Part shown: positions 8,714-17,520 of the stretch, in pieces | Layout: every line of letters begins with the position of its first letter | Numbering within the stretch: the stretch's first letter is position 1 | Origin: Chryseobacterium tructae | Lineage (GTDB): Bacteria > Bacteroidota > Bacteroidia > Flavobacteriales > Weeksellaceae | DNA: 64,000 nucleotides | Direction: 5' to 3' | Assembly: GCF_030409875.1 (NCBI RefSeq) | Contig: NZ_JAUFQR010000001.1 | Coordinates: forward strand, 1,054,001 to 1,118,000 | Translations under genes and position numbers: made by a program | The notes under the pieces: generated by a model | What the model was told of the DNA's origin: nothing | Seen by the model: only the letters and a program-made list of their open reading frames with translations | Databases searched by the model: none

Positions 8714-9850
8714 ATGAAGAGATTAAAAGTAATGACTGTCGTAGGAACACGACCAGAGATTATCCGATTATCAAGAGTGTTATCTGCTTTAGATAGTTCT
8801 GAAGCTATTGAGCATATCATCGTTCACACAGGACAAAATTATGATTATGAACTTAATCAGATTTTCTTTGAAGATTTAGGTCTTCGTAAACCAGACTATT
8901 TTCTTGAAGCAGCAGGAAAAACTGCTACAGAAACAGTAGGAAATATTTTAATTAAAATAGATCCTCTCCTCGAAGAATTAAAACCAGAAGCTTTTCTTGT
9001 CTTAGGAGATACAAATTCTTGTTTATGTGCAATTCCTGCAAAAAAACGTCAGATTCCGATTTTTCACATGGAAGCCGGAAACAGATGTTTTGATCAAAGA
9101 GTTCCAGAAGAAACTAATAGAAAAATTGTAGACCACACTTCGGATATTAATTTAACGTATTCTGATATTGCAAGAGAATATTTACTAAGAGAAGGCCTTC
9201 CTGCAGATAGAATTGTTAAAACAGGTTCTCCAATGTTTGAAGTGCTAAATCATTATTTACCACAAATAGAACGTTCTGATGTTTTATCAAGATTAAATCT
9301 GGAAGAAAATAAATATTTTGTGATCTCATCTCACCGCGAAGAAAACATTAATTCTGAAAAAAACTTTAAAGGATTAATGGAGTCTTTAAATGCTATCGCA
9401 GAAAAATATCAATATCCAATAATTGTCTCTACGCATCCACGTACCAAAAATATGATTGATAAGATGCAGATTGAAATGCGTCCTGAAATACAATTTTTGA
9501 AACCTTTAGGATTTCATGATTATAACGCTCTTCAGATGCGCTCATTTGCAGTACTCTCAGATTCTGGCACAATTTCTGAAGAATCTTCAATCTTAAACTT
9601 CAGAGCTCTTAATATTAGAGAAGCTCATGAAAGACCGGAAGCGATGGAAGAAGCCTCAGTAATGATGGTTGGATTATCCCCTGAAAGAATTTTACAAGGG
9701 CTTGTTCAGCTACAACAACAGAAAACAGGAAGTGAAAGAAACTATAGACAAGTTGCTGATTATTCAATGCCGAATGTTTCCGAAAAAGTAGTTAGGATTA
9801 TTATCAGCTATACAGATTATATTAACAGAGTTGTCTGGAGAAAAGGATAG
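8714..9850 (+). CDS. fnlC: UDP-2-acetamido-2,6-dideoxy-L-talose 2-epimerase (WecB-like), last step to UDP-L-FucNAc
   Basis: A 378-residue enzyme of the UDP-GlcNAc 2-epimerase fold (CapG/WbjD/FnlC). It has 'VVGTRPEIIRLSRV' near residues 8-21, 'HTGQNYDYELNQIFF', 'HMEAGNRCFDQRVPEETNRK' around the active site, and 'SDSGTISEESSIL' with the UDP-binding serines. FnlC-type members carry 'EAGNRCFD' where WecB has 'EAGLRT', and this protein has the former. It inverts C2 to give UDP-N-acetyl-L-fucosamine. The start at 8714 is chosen because the 16 upstream codons have no conserved counterpart and fall inside the promoter region. The GT4 gene follows with a one-base gap after the stop, so product and transferase are coupled. 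Confidence 0.9.
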   Translation: MKRLKVMTVVGTRPEIIRLSRVLSALDSSEAIEHIIVHTGQNYDYELNQIFFEDLGLRKPDYFLEAAGKTATETVGNILIKIDPLLEELKPEAFLVLGDTNSCLCAIPAKKRQIPIFHMEAGNRCFDQRVPEETNRKIVDHTSDINLTYSDIAREYLLREGLPADRIVKTGSPMFEVLNHYLPQIERSDVLSRLNLEENKYFVISSHREENINSEKNFKGLMESLNAIAEKYQYPIIVSTHPRTKNMIDKMQIEMRPEIQFLKPLGFHDYNALQMRSFAVLSDSGTISEESSILNFRALNIREAHERPEAMEEASVMMVGLSPERILQGLVQLQQQKTGSERNYRQVADYSMPNVSEKVVRIIISYTDYINRVVWRKG

Positions 9851-9851
9851 A

Positions 9852-11056
9852 ATGAATATACTGTTTCTTACCTTAGTTAAAATAAATACCTTGCAGGAGC
9901 GGGGTATTTATCATGATTTGATGCGTGAATTTTCAGATCATAATCATCACGTTTATATTGTAAGTCCTATTGAAAGACGTGAAAATCAAAAAACGGATGT
10001 GAAGAAAGAAGGAAATGTAACCTTTTTAAATGTAAAAACTTTAAATATTCAAAAAACAAATTTTATTGAAAAAGGTATTTCGACATTGACCATAGAAAAA
10101 TTGTTTTTACATGCAGTTAAGAAATATTTTTCAAAAGTAAAATTTGATCTGGTTGTTTACTCTACTCCTCCTATTACATTCACAGGAGTTATTAAATACA
10201 TCAAAAAAAGAGATCGCGCTAAAACATATTTACTTCTCAAAGACATTTTTCCGCAAAATGCTGTAGATATGAAAATGCTATCAAAAAAAGGGATTTTATA
10301 CAATTATTTCAGAACTAAGGAAAAAGACTTATATAATATTTCTGATAAAATTGGCTGTATGTCTGAAGCTAATGTAAAGTTTGTTTTAGATCATAATACT
10401 TATTTATCTAAAGAAAAATTAGAAATTAATCCGAATTCTATAAAACTACAATCGTCAGTGGATATTTCGGAGGAAGATAAAAAGAGAATTAGAGAAAAAT
10501 ACCAAATCCCAGATCAAAAAAAGATTTTTATATATGGTGGTAATTTAGGAAAACCTCAAGGAGTAGATTTTCTTATAGAAACATTACAGGCAAAGTCCGA
10601 TGATAGCAATATCTTTTTCGTTATTGCTGGGTCCGGAACAGAATACGATAAATTGAAAAATTGGTTTGATAACTTTAAACCTAAAAATGCTTTATTGTTT
10701 TCAGCCATTCCTAAAGCAGATTATGACCTTTTAGTTCAATCTTGTGATATAGGGCTTATTTTTTTACACAAAGATTTTACTATTCCTAATTATCCTTCGA
10801 GATTGCTTTCTTATTTAGAATTTAAATGCCGGTATTGGCAGCTACAGATTTAAATACAGATATCGGTGATGATATTGTAAGAAATAACTGTGGTATGGCA
10901 GTCTATTCGGATGATCTGAAAGCAATGATTAATGCTATTGATAGCTTTAGGGATATGGACGATGTTCAATTTGAAACATTCAGACAAAATAGTCTTGAAT
11001 TTTTAAAAAAAGAATTCCAAGTTAATCAGTCTTATTCTAGAATAATTAATGCTTAA
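9852..11056 (+). CDS. Glycosyltransferase family 4 (WbuB-like), interrupted by a one-base deletion
   Basis: Two frames together make a GT-B fold transferase of about 401 residues. The first, from 9852, runs through 'IYGGNLGKPQGVDFLIE' and 'FTIPNYPSRLLSYLEFK'. The second continues with 'MPVLAATDLNTDIGDDI' to 11056. The switch falls at AAA 10824-10826: adding one A would join 'EFK' to 'MPVLAATD' in frame, the normal sequence at this point in WbuB-like enzymes, which transfer L-FucNAc. Its place right after fnlC fits use of UDP-L-FucNAc. As written, the encoded protein would lose its last 70 residues, including part of the donor-binding domain. Sequencing error is likelier than true inactivation because eight similar deletions occur in this window. 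Confidence 0.8.
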
Positions 11057-11136
11057 TAATGTATTGTATAAGGAAATGTGCTTTTCTACCATATTTTTCC
11101 ATATATAATTCAGCAATAAGATTCAATAGAAATTTT

Positions 11137-11144
11137 TAATTTTG
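11137..11144 (+). promoter_or_regulatory. Candidate -7 box for the sugar transferase operon
   Basis: TAATTTTG fits TAnnTTTG. It lies in the 166-base gap before the sugar transferase gene at 11223, about 78 bases upstream of its start. A fresh promoter here would explain the gap. No strong -33 element is seen. Confidence 0.3.
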
Positions 11145-11222
11145 AATACAATAAATTTTATGAAGAATGAAATAAGATCATTCAAATGTATATTTTTTAA
11201 CATATCTAAATTTTAAAGAAAG

Positions 11223-11807
11223 ATGTATAAAACTTTTATAAAGAGATTTTTAGATATTATCATTGCGCTTACAGTTATCATTTTTCTATTCCCTCTATTT
11301 TTGATAATTTATATTTTGGTTAAAATAGATAGCCCTGGCAAGTTTTTTTTCTTTCAGGAAAGATTAGGATATCAGGGAAAAGTTTTCAAAATATACAAAG
11401 TGCGTACAATGTATGATAAGGAAAGGGTTGCAGATCGAGAAATATTGAAAGGAGATGCAGATGTTACAAAAATAGGAGAATATCTGAGACGTTTCAAAAT
11501 AGATGAATTGCCACAAATTATTAATGTTTTTAAAGGTGATATGACATTAGTAGGACCTAGACCGTGTTTACCTAGGCAATTAGCAGAATTTAATGAAGAT
11601 GGAAGAAAACGTATTGAAGTAGTACCTGGACTCACAGGATTATCTCAGGTAAATGGTAATATTCATTTATCATGGGAAGAAAGATGGAAATATGATAGAG
11701 AGTATGTAGAAAAACAAAGCTTTTTATTAGATACGAAAATCATATTTAAAACCTTTTTAATACTTCTTAATGGAGAAGATAAGTATATAAAACGTCCAAA
11801 TGTATAA
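11223..11807 (+). CDS. Initiating undecaprenyl-phosphate sugar phosphotransferase
   Basis: A 194-residue bacterial sugar transferase (polyprenyl phosphate hexose-1-phosphate transferase, PglC/WcaJ core). One N-terminal hydrophobic helix (about residues 12-33) precedes the family motifs 'FQERLGYQGKVFKIYKVRTM', 'FKIDELPQIINVFKGDM' and 'LVGPRPCLPRQ'. It transfers a sugar-1-phosphate from UDP-sugar to undecaprenyl phosphate and so starts the repeat unit. The short form lacks the extra WcaJ-type membrane domain. The next gene overlaps its end by 8 bases. A second enzyme of this family lies at 16.4 kb, which is unusual for one locus. Confidence 0.88.
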   Translation: MYKTFIKRFLDIIIALTVIIFLFPLFLIIYILVKIDSPGKFFFFQERLGYQGKVFKIYKVRTMYDKERVADREILKGDADVTKIGEYLRRFKIDELPQIINVFKGDMTLVGPRPCLPRQLAEFNEDGRKRIEVVPGLTGLSQVNGNIHLSWEERWKYDREYVEKQSFLLDTKIIFKTFLILLNGEDKYIKRPNV

Positions 11808-12759
11808 AATTTTAGTAATAGGAGCGGTGAACTCTACCGCACGGATTATTCATAAATTAGTTGAACATAACTTAGATGTTGTGGGGGTTTTGGGACATGA
11901 ACCCAAAAATAAAGAGAAAGTTTCTGGATGGGCAGACCTCTCATCATTATCATCAAAATTTAATATCAATTATAAAGGTTTTACAAAAATTAATGATGAA
12001 GAAAATCTGGCTTGGGCTTCTGAACTAGCTCCGGATATTATTTTTGCTGTAGGCTTTTCACAACTATTATCTGAGAAATGGTTTGCTATTTCAAAATTAG
12101 GATGTATAGGTTTTCATCCCACCGTACTCCCATTTGGAAGGGGAAGGGCACCTATGGCTTGGATTACATTAGAACAAACTTCTGGTTCAGCTTCATTTTT
12201 CTTGATGGGAAAAGGGGCTGATGATGGACCAATTTTTGCTCAATCAGTATTTAAAGTAGAAGAAAATGATGATGCTCAAAGTGTAGAAGCAAAAATATTA
12301 AACCATATCGATATTGCATTAGACCAATGGCTGCCAGAATTGAAGGAAGAATTATGGAATCCTATACCTCAATCTGAATATCTGGCATCTTATTATGGGG
12401 TAAGAAAAGAAGAGGACGGCTTAATCAATTGGAATGATAATGCAGATTACATCAATCGACTAATTAAAGCTGCATCCAGCCCACACCCAGGTGCCTATAC
12501 TTATTGTAAAGATGAAAAAATAACTATCTGGACATCTAGAAGAGAAAAAGAAATTCAGTTCAAGGGAGTGATTGGCAGGGTTTTATTAAAGGATGAAAAC
12601 GGAAAGCTTCTCATTCAAACAGGAAACGGCCTCCTATGGATTGAAGACTATACATTTGAAGAAGGAATAGATATTACTATTAATGTAGGAGATAAATTGG
12701 GGTATAATATTGAAGATGAAATTTATAAAATAAAAAACATTTTAAAAAATAAAAGATGA
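11800..12759 (+). CDS. Formyltransferase-like protein (Fmt/sugar N-formyltransferase fold)
   Basis: A 319-residue protein with an N-terminal formyltransferase domain (about 1-180) and an Fmt-like C-terminal domain (about 200-310). The active-site segment is 'GFHPTVLPFGRGRAP' (His106), followed by 'GADDGPIF' (Asp141/Asp142). Classical enzymes have an Asn-x-His-x-Ser-Leu-Leu-Pro motif. Here the Asn is Gly104, so the Asn-His-Asp triad is incomplete. It is probably not the cellular methionyl-tRNA formyltransferase, since it sits in a polysaccharide operon, overlapping the sugar transferase by 8 bases and the PIG-L deacetylase by 4. Formylation of a sugar amine freed by that deacetylase is the natural inference. 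Confidence 0.75.
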   Translation: MYKILVIGAVNSTARIIHKLVEHNLDVVGVLGHEPKNKEKVSGWADLSSLSSKFNINYKGFTKINDEENLAWASELAPDIIFAVGFSQLLSEKWFAISKLGCIGFHPTVLPFGRGRAPMAWITLEQTSGSASFFLMGKGADDGPIFAQSVFKVEENDDAQSVEAKILNHIDIALDQWLPELKEELWNPIPQSEYLASYYGVRKEEDGLINWNDNADYINRLIKAASSPHPGAYTYCKDEKITIWTSRREKEIQFKGVIGRVLLKDENGKLLIQTGNGLLWIEDYTFEEGIDITINVGDKLGYNIEDEIYKIKNILKNKR

Positions 12760-13430
12760 ACAGAGTAGTTGTAGTAGCACCACATCCTGATGATGAAATA
12801 ATTGGATGTGGAGCAACCATTGCAAAGCATATCAAATCTGGAGATGAAGTAACAATAATTGTTGCAACCAATGCCTCAGAAGGTGCTCCTGAACTTTTCC
12901 CTATGTCACAAGTTGAAAATGTTCGGGCAGAAGCTGTTGCTGCACATCAGTTTTTAGGAGTAAAGGAAACCGTTTTTCTTGATTTCCCTGCACCTGCGCT
13001 TAATGCATTCCCTGAATTTAAAATTTCTTTGGAAATCGCTAAAGTATTTCAGAGAATTAAACCTACTCATTTATATCTTCCTCATCCTGGAGATATTCAT
13101 CAAGATCATAAAGCAATTTATCGAGCGTCTTTAGTGGCTGCAAGACCACAAGGATCCGATAAAATTTCAAATATTTATTGCTATGAGACACTCTCAGAAA
13201 CGGAATGGACTCCAATGCAGGAAAAGCCTTTTGTACCTAATCATTTCATAGATGTAACTGATGTTTTCTCTAAAAAAGCAGAAGCTATGAAGTTTTTTAC
13301 TTCACAAATCAAGCATTTTCCACATTCTCGTTCAGTAGAGACTTTTGAGGCTCTGGCAATGTACAGAGGATCTACAGTAGGAGTTGAAAGAGCAGAAGCG
13401 TTTTCTGTTGAAAGACAGTTGGTTCTATAA
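12756..13430 (+). CDS. PIG-L family deacetylase
   Basis: A 224-residue LmbE/PIG-L zinc-dependent N-deacetylase. The metal motif 'APHPDDE' is at residues 8-14 (His10, Asp13), and the second ligand region 'HQDH' is at 115-118. Members remove the acetyl group from GlcNAc-type sugars, free or in conjugates. The start ATG overlaps the previous stop as ATGA, so it is translationally coupled to the formyltransferase-like gene. Together they could replace an N-acetyl by an N-formyl group, or prepare an amine for the ATP-grasp ligase downstream. There is no signal peptide, so the enzyme acts in the cytoplasm. Confidence 0.85.
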   Translation: MNRVVVVAPHPDDEIIGCGATIAKHIKSGDEVTIIVATNASEGAPELFPMSQVENVRAEAVAAHQFLGVKETVFLDFPAPALNAFPEFKISLEIAKVFQRIKPTHLYLPHPGDIHQDHKAIYRASLVAARPQGSDKISNIYCYETLSETEWTPMQEKPFVPNHFIDVTDVFSKKAEAMKFFTSQIKHFPHSRSVETFEALAMYRGSTVGVERAEAFSVERQLVL

Positions 13431-13495
13431 AATGATCGTCATGAAATAGCACGAGCTGAATAGCTGTGTTGAAATAATATAACATTCTATAAATT

Positions 13496-13503
13496 TATTT
13501 TTG
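13496..13503 (+). promoter_or_regulatory. Candidate promoter for the ATP-grasp/HAD genes
   Basis: TATTTTTG matches the -7 consensus and has TTG at 13469-13471 upstream with a 24-base spacer, close to the usual range. It lies in the 157-base gap between the deacetylase gene and the ATP-grasp gene, about 85 bases before the latter's start. Confidence 0.4.
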
Positions 13504-13587
13504 TAGCAAGGTAATACCTGGTAAAAAATTATATAACGATGAATTTTCAACATCAATAGTGATGGAAATATTTACACAAAAAAGCAA

Positions 13588-14556
13588 ATGAATAATATAC
13601 TTATAAGTTCTGCTGGTCAAAGAGTATCTTTGGTTCGAGCATTCCAAAAAGAACTTAAAAAAATAGACCCAAGTGCAAAGGTCTTTACAGTAGATCTAAA
13701 CCCTGTTCTGGCTCCTGCTTGTCATGTTTCAGATGGATTTGACAAAATTGACCGGGTTACAGCTTCTGGTTATATTTCTGAATTATTGGAAATCTGTAAG
13801 AAAAGAAATATTAAGATGATTGTTCCTACTATTGATACTGAACTTTTAGTATTGGCGGAAAATAAAGATCTTTTTCTTCAGAATGGAATTATTCCTGTAG
13901 TTTCATCATTGGATTTTGTGAAAAAGTGTAGAGATAAACGAATTATTAATGAGTTTTTTGTGGAAAATAATATTGATATTCCTAAAAAAATGGATAAAGA
14001 TAATTTAACCTTTCCATTATTTATAAAACCTTATGATGGCTCGTTGAGTGCTGATACGTTTTTAATAAGACAGGCTTCTGATCTTACGGATTATCACTTT
14101 CAGAATCCTAAACTGATGTTTATGGAATACATGGATCATGAGATTTATGAGGAATTTACAGTTGATACTTATTACAATACAAATGGAGATCTTAAATGTG
14201 TTGTACCTCGTAAACGTATTTTTGTAAGAGCCGGTGAAGTCAATAAAGGGGTTACCAAGAAAAATGAGATTGTAGGCTATGTAAATAAAAATCTTTCTCA
14301 TATAGATGGTGCTGTAGGATGCTTAACTATGCAGTTTTTTTTACATCCGGAAGAGAAAAGAATTGTAGGGATTGAAATTAATCCGCGATTCGGTGGTGGA
14401 TATCCGTTAAGTTATCTTGCTGGAGCCAATTATCCTGAATGGCTGATTAAAGAATATATTTTGAATAATGATATTCCTTATTTTAATGATTGGGAAGAGA
14501 ACTTATTAATGTTGCGCTACGATGATGAAGTTTTAGTTAGAAATTATGAAGGGTAA
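13588..14556 (+). CDS. ATP-grasp ligase (carbamoyl-phosphate-synthase-like)
   Basis: A 322-residue ATP-grasp protein. An N-terminal Rossmann-like part ('ILISSAGQRVSLVRAF', residues 3-18) is followed by the ATP-grasp core, with 'LFIKPYDGSLSADTF' and the metal-binding 'IVGIEINPRFGGGYPLSYLAGAN' near residues 265-290. Such enzymes join a carboxylate to an amine or other nucleophile through an acyl phosphate. Proteins of this subgroup occur in surface polysaccharide loci, but their substrates are mostly undefined. It overlaps the HAD gene by 11 bases. A role in attaching an amino acid or carboxylate to an amino sugar is inferred from the neighbours and is not shown by the sequence. Confidence 0.75.
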   Translation: MNNILISSAGQRVSLVRAFQKELKKIDPSAKVFTVDLNPVLAPACHVSDGFDKIDRVTASGYISELLEICKKRNIKMIVPTIDTELLVLAENKDLFLQNGIIPVVSSLDFVKKCRDKRIINEFFVENNIDIPKKMDKDNLTFPLFIKPYDGSLSADTFLIRQASDLTDYHFQNPKLMFMEYMDHEIYEEFTVDTYYNTNGDLKCVVPRKRIFVRAGEVNKGVTKKNEIVGYVNKNLSHIDGAVGCLTMQFFLHPEEKRIVGIEINPRFGGGYPLSYLAGANYPEWLIKEYILNNDIPYFNDWEENLLMLRYDDEVLVRNYEG

Positions 14557-15187
14557 ATACATTATATTTGATCTTGATGATACATTAATGTATGAGATTG
14601 ATTATCTTGAGTCTGCATATTATGAAATAGCCAATTTACTTGATCTCAATAACAAAGAGAATTTATATCAAGATATGATGAGCTGGTATCATGAAAATAA
14701 AGACGTTTTTGGAATGTTGGAGGAGAAATATTCCCACGACAAAATAAAACTATTAGATATTTATCGCAATCATTTTCCTATGATTAAAATGGGAGATGAT
14801 GTGCGAGAAGTTTTAGATTATATTAGCCAAAATACCTATAAATTAGGACTAATTTCAGATGGAAGATCAGTTACTCAAAGAAATAAATTGAAAGCTTTGG
14901 ATATAGAAGGTCTCTTTGATAAAATTATCATTTCTGAAGAATTCGGAAGTATGAAACCAGATCATAAAAACTTTGAAATTTTTATGGATGATAAAAATTA
15001 TCAATATTTTTATATTGGTGATAATACTAAAAAAGATTTTGTTACTCCAAACAAATTAGGCTGGATTACCATTGCATTGAAAGATGCAGGCAGAAATATC
15101 CATAAGCAGGACTTTGATTGGTCAGCAGAACATAAGCCTCAATTTATTGTAAATAATTTAAAAGAAATAATAAATTATATAAACTAA
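14546..15187 (+). CDS. HAD family hydrolase
   Basis: A 213-residue haloacid dehalogenase-like phosphatase. Motif I is 'IIFDLDDTL' (nucleophile Asp9, Asp11), followed by 'LISDGRS' (motif II), and 'SMKPDHKNF' with 'YIGDNTKKDF' (motifs III and IV). An alpha-helical cap lies between about residues 15 and 80. It probably dephosphorylates a small cytoplasmic metabolite. The 11-base overlap with the ATP-grasp gene means the two are almost certainly made together, so its substrate or product is likely tied to that ligase. Confidence 0.8.
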   Translation: MKGKYIIFDLDDTLMYEIDYLESAYYEIANLLDLNNKENLYQDMMSWYHENKDVFGMLEEKYSHDKIKLLDIYRNHFPMIKMGDDVREVLDYISQNTYKLGLISDGRSVTQRNKLKALDIEGLFDKIIISEEFGSMKPDHKNFEIFMDDKNYQYFYIGDNTKKDFVTPNKLGWITIALKDAGRNIHKQDFDWSAEHKPQFIVNNLKEIINYIN

Positions 15188-15221
15188 TATTAATCTTAGT
15201 TTTAATTAAATAAAGCATACA

Positions 15222-16355
15222 ATGTCACAAAAAATATGGTTATCCTCTCCACATATGGGAGGCAATGAATTAAAATATATCAACGAAGCATTCGAAGAAA
15301 ATTGGGTGGCACCCCTTGGACCAAATGTTAATGGGTTTGAAAGCGACCTTGAACAGTTTTTAGGTGAAAATTCGAAAATAGCAGTCCTTTCTGCAGGAAC
15401 AGCAGCTCTTCATTTGGCACTTATTGAATGTGGTGTACAACATGGAGATGATGTGATTTGTCAATCGATGACATTTTCCGCCTCAGCTAATCCTATTGCA
15501 TATTGTGGAGCAACTCCTGTTTTTATAGACAGCGAATCTGATACATGGAATATGTGTCCAAGTGCATTGAAAGATGCAATTGAAGATAGAATTCAAAAAG
15601 GTAAAAAACCTAAAGCAATTATTGTTGTTCATTTATATGGAATGCCCGCAAAAATGGATGAAATTATTGCTATTGCAGAGAAATATCAGATCCCTATTAT
15701 TGAAGATGCCGCAGAAGCCTTGGGATCTACTTATAAAGGAAAAGCTTGTGGAACATTCGGGCGTTTTGGAATTCTAAGTTTTAATGGGAATAAAATTATT
15801 ACAACTTCAGGAGGAGGAGCTTTAGTTTGCCATAGTCAGGAAGATAAAGATAAAGCTGTTTTTCTATCCACTCAGGCTAGAGATAACGCTCCTCACTATC
15901 AGCATTCTCATATCGGATTCAATTATAGAATGAGTAATATTGTTGCAGGTATTGGGCGTGGACAGATGGAAGTTCTTAAAGATAGAGTACAGTCACGCAG
16001 AGATATGCATGAATTTTATGTTGAAATTTTTAAGGACATTCAAGGAGTAACTGTATTTTCAGAACCTGGAGATGACTTCTATTCTAATCATTGGCTGTCT
16101 GCAGTGATCATTGATCCTGAAACAGGAAAAGATAGAGAAAGTTTACGGTTAGCATTCCTTGAAGATAATATTGAATCCAGACCACTTTGGAAACCAATGC
16201 ATTTACAACCTGTCTTTGAAAATGCACCATATTATGGGACAAATATTTCTGAAAAACTATTTGATAATGGATTGTGCTTACCATCAGGATCTAACTTATC
16301 AGATGAAGATCGAGACAGAATATCAAAAGTGATCAGAGCATACTTTGGATCTTAA
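15222..16355 (+). CDS. DegT/DnrJ/EryC1/StrS aminotransferase (PglE-like)
   Basis: A 377-residue PLP-dependent nucleotide-sugar aminotransferase. 'SAGTAALHLAL' (57-67) forms the phosphate-binding helix, 'EDAAEALGS' (161-169) holds the Asp that contacts the PLP pyridine nitrogen, and 'SFNGNKIITTSGGGA' holds the Schiff-base Lys191. It would aminate a 4-keto sugar such as UDP-4-keto-6-deoxy-GlcNAc (the bacillosamine route) or a 3-keto dTDP-sugar made with the cupin at 5962. The gene is followed after 13 bases by a PglC-like sugar transferase, a common pairing in bacillosamine-type loci, though no PglD acetyltransferase is visible. The 34-base gap before it holds no clear promoter. Confidence 0.85.
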   Translation: MSQKIWLSSPHMGGNELKYINEAFEENWVAPLGPNVNGFESDLEQFLGENSKIAVLSAGTAALHLALIECGVQHGDDVICQSMTFSASANPIAYCGATPVFIDSESDTWNMCPSALKDAIEDRIQKGKKPKAIIVVHLYGMPAKMDEIIAIAEKYQIPIIEDAAEALGSTYKGKACGTFGRFGILSFNGNKIITTSGGGALVCHSQEDKDKAVFLSTQARDNAPHYQHSHIGFNYRMSNIVAGIGRGQMEVLKDRVQSRRDMHEFYVEIFKDIQGVTVFSEPGDDFYSNHWLSAVIIDPETGKDRESLRLAFLEDNIESRPLWKPMHLQPVFENAPYYGTNISEKLFDNGLCLPSGSNLSDEDRDRISKVIRAYFGS

Positions 16356-16368
16356 TTTTTTGATATAA

Positions 16369-16938
16369 ATGAATAAGTATAAATATTGGAAAATAGTATT
16401 TGACTTTATCCTTGCGGTAATTCTAACTGTTTTTCTGATTCCATTACTATTCATTTTATTTATCATTGCAAGTTTAGATACATCTTCTAATGGTCTTTTT
16501 TTTCAAAAGAGGATTGGACAGTATGGAAAGAGTTTTACCATTTTTAAATTTAAAACCATTCATGGTAAAAATAGAAATTGTTCGAAATTAGGGCGGATTC
16601 TTAGAAAGTTTAAATTAGATGAGCTCCCCCAGCTTTTTAATATTCTAAAAGGGGAAATGAGCTTTGTAGGCCCAAGACCTGATATTGAAGGTTATTATGA
16701 CCGACTTGAAGGAACAGATCGAAAAGTATTAGAGCTAAAACCTGGTCTAACGTGTGAAGCGAGTATTGTATATCGCAATGAAGAAAAAATACTAAAAAAA
16801 CAGGAAGACCCTTTGAAATACAATGATGAAATATTATTTCCACATAAAGTAAAGATGAATCTTGAATATTTAGAACATTTATCCTTTAAAAATGACATTA
16901 AGATTTTACTTAATACATTATTAATTATTTTAAAATAA
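16369..16938 (+). CDS. Second initiating sugar phosphotransferase (PglC-like)
   Basis: A 189-residue bacterial sugar transferase. One N-terminal membrane helix (about residues 10-33) precedes the motifs 'FFQKRIGQYGKSFTIFKFKT', 'LRKFKLDELPQLFNILKGEM' and 'FVGPRPDIEGY'. It is about 10-15 residues shorter than many relatives because the loop after 'KFKT' is compressed. It transfers a phospho-sugar to undecaprenyl phosphate. The aminotransferase just upstream suggests a diamino-trideoxy sugar donor. It may serve a different glycan from the transferase at 11.2 kb, or only one of the two may be active. Confidence 0.85.
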   Translation: MNKYKYWKIVFDFILAVILTVFLIPLLFILFIIASLDTSSNGLFFQKRIGQYGKSFTIFKFKTIHGKNRNCSKLGRILRKFKLDELPQLFNILKGEMSFVGPRPDIEGYYDRLEGTDRKVLELKPGLTCEASIVYRNEEKILKKQEDPLKYNDEILFPHKVKMNLEYLEHLSFKNDIKILLNTLLIILK

Positions 16939-16962
16939 ACAATATAGAATTTCTCCATAGTT

Positions 16963-17508
16963 ATGAAAATTAAAGAAACCCCACTTAAAGACTGTTACAT
17001 TATTGAACCTACCGTTTTCGAGGACGAAAGAGGGTATTTTTTTGAAAAGTTCAACGAAAAAAAATTCGAAGAGCTTACAGGAATGAATGGCCACTTTGTT
17101 CAGGATAACATCTCCAAATCTTCTTATGGCGTGTTGAGAGGAATTCATCTTCAGAAAGGTGAACATGCACAAGCCAAATTAGTTTCATGCCTGGAAGGAA
17201 GTGTGTGGGATGTAGCAGTAGATCTTAGAGAAGACTCTCCAACCTTTGGACAATGGTTTGGAGTTGAACTTTCAGCCGAAAACAAACTACAACTTTATGT
17301 ACCAAGAGGTTTCGGTCATGGTTTCTCCGTATTAAGTACACATGCTGTCTTCTCTTATAAATGTGATAACTTTTACAATAAAGAATCAGAAGGAAGCGTA
17401 AGATTTAACGACTCAGATCTTAATATAGATTGGAAAGTAGATGAAAAAGACGCGGTTCTTTCAGAAAAAGACCAGAATGCACCTGATTTTAAAGAAAAAA
17501 ACTTTTAA
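16963..17508 (+). CDS. rfbC: dTDP-4-dehydrorhamnose 3,5-epimerase
   Basis: A 181-residue RmlC cupin. 'LRGIHLQKGEHAQAKLV' carries the catalytic His62, 'WDVAVDLREDSPTFGQW' is the family signature, and 'FSYKCDNFYN' supplies Tyr132/Tyr138. Length matches RmlC. It epimerises C3 and C5 of dTDP-4-keto-6-deoxyglucose on the way to dTDP-L-rhamnose. The partner genes rfbA, rfbB and rfbD are not in the window, so they must lie elsewhere or the product feeds another dTDP sugar. It is the last gene of the polysaccharide locus and is followed by a strong terminator. Confidence 0.92.
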   Translation: MKIKETPLKDCYIIEPTVFEDERGYFFEKFNEKKFEELTGMNGHFVQDNISKSSYGVLRGIHLQKGEHAQAKLVSCLEGSVWDVAVDLREDSPTFGQWFGVELSAENKLQLYVPRGFGHGFSVLSTHAVFSYKCDNFYNKESEGSVRFNDSDLNIDWKVDEKDAVLSEKDQNAPDFKEKNF

Positions 17509-17520
17509 AGTATAGTATTG

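Noticed and set aside
11800..12759. The cell's methionyl-tRNA formyltransferase (fmt)
   Set aside because: The active-site Asn is missing and the gene overlaps polysaccharide genes on both sides, so a sugar or other small-molecule substrate is more likely.
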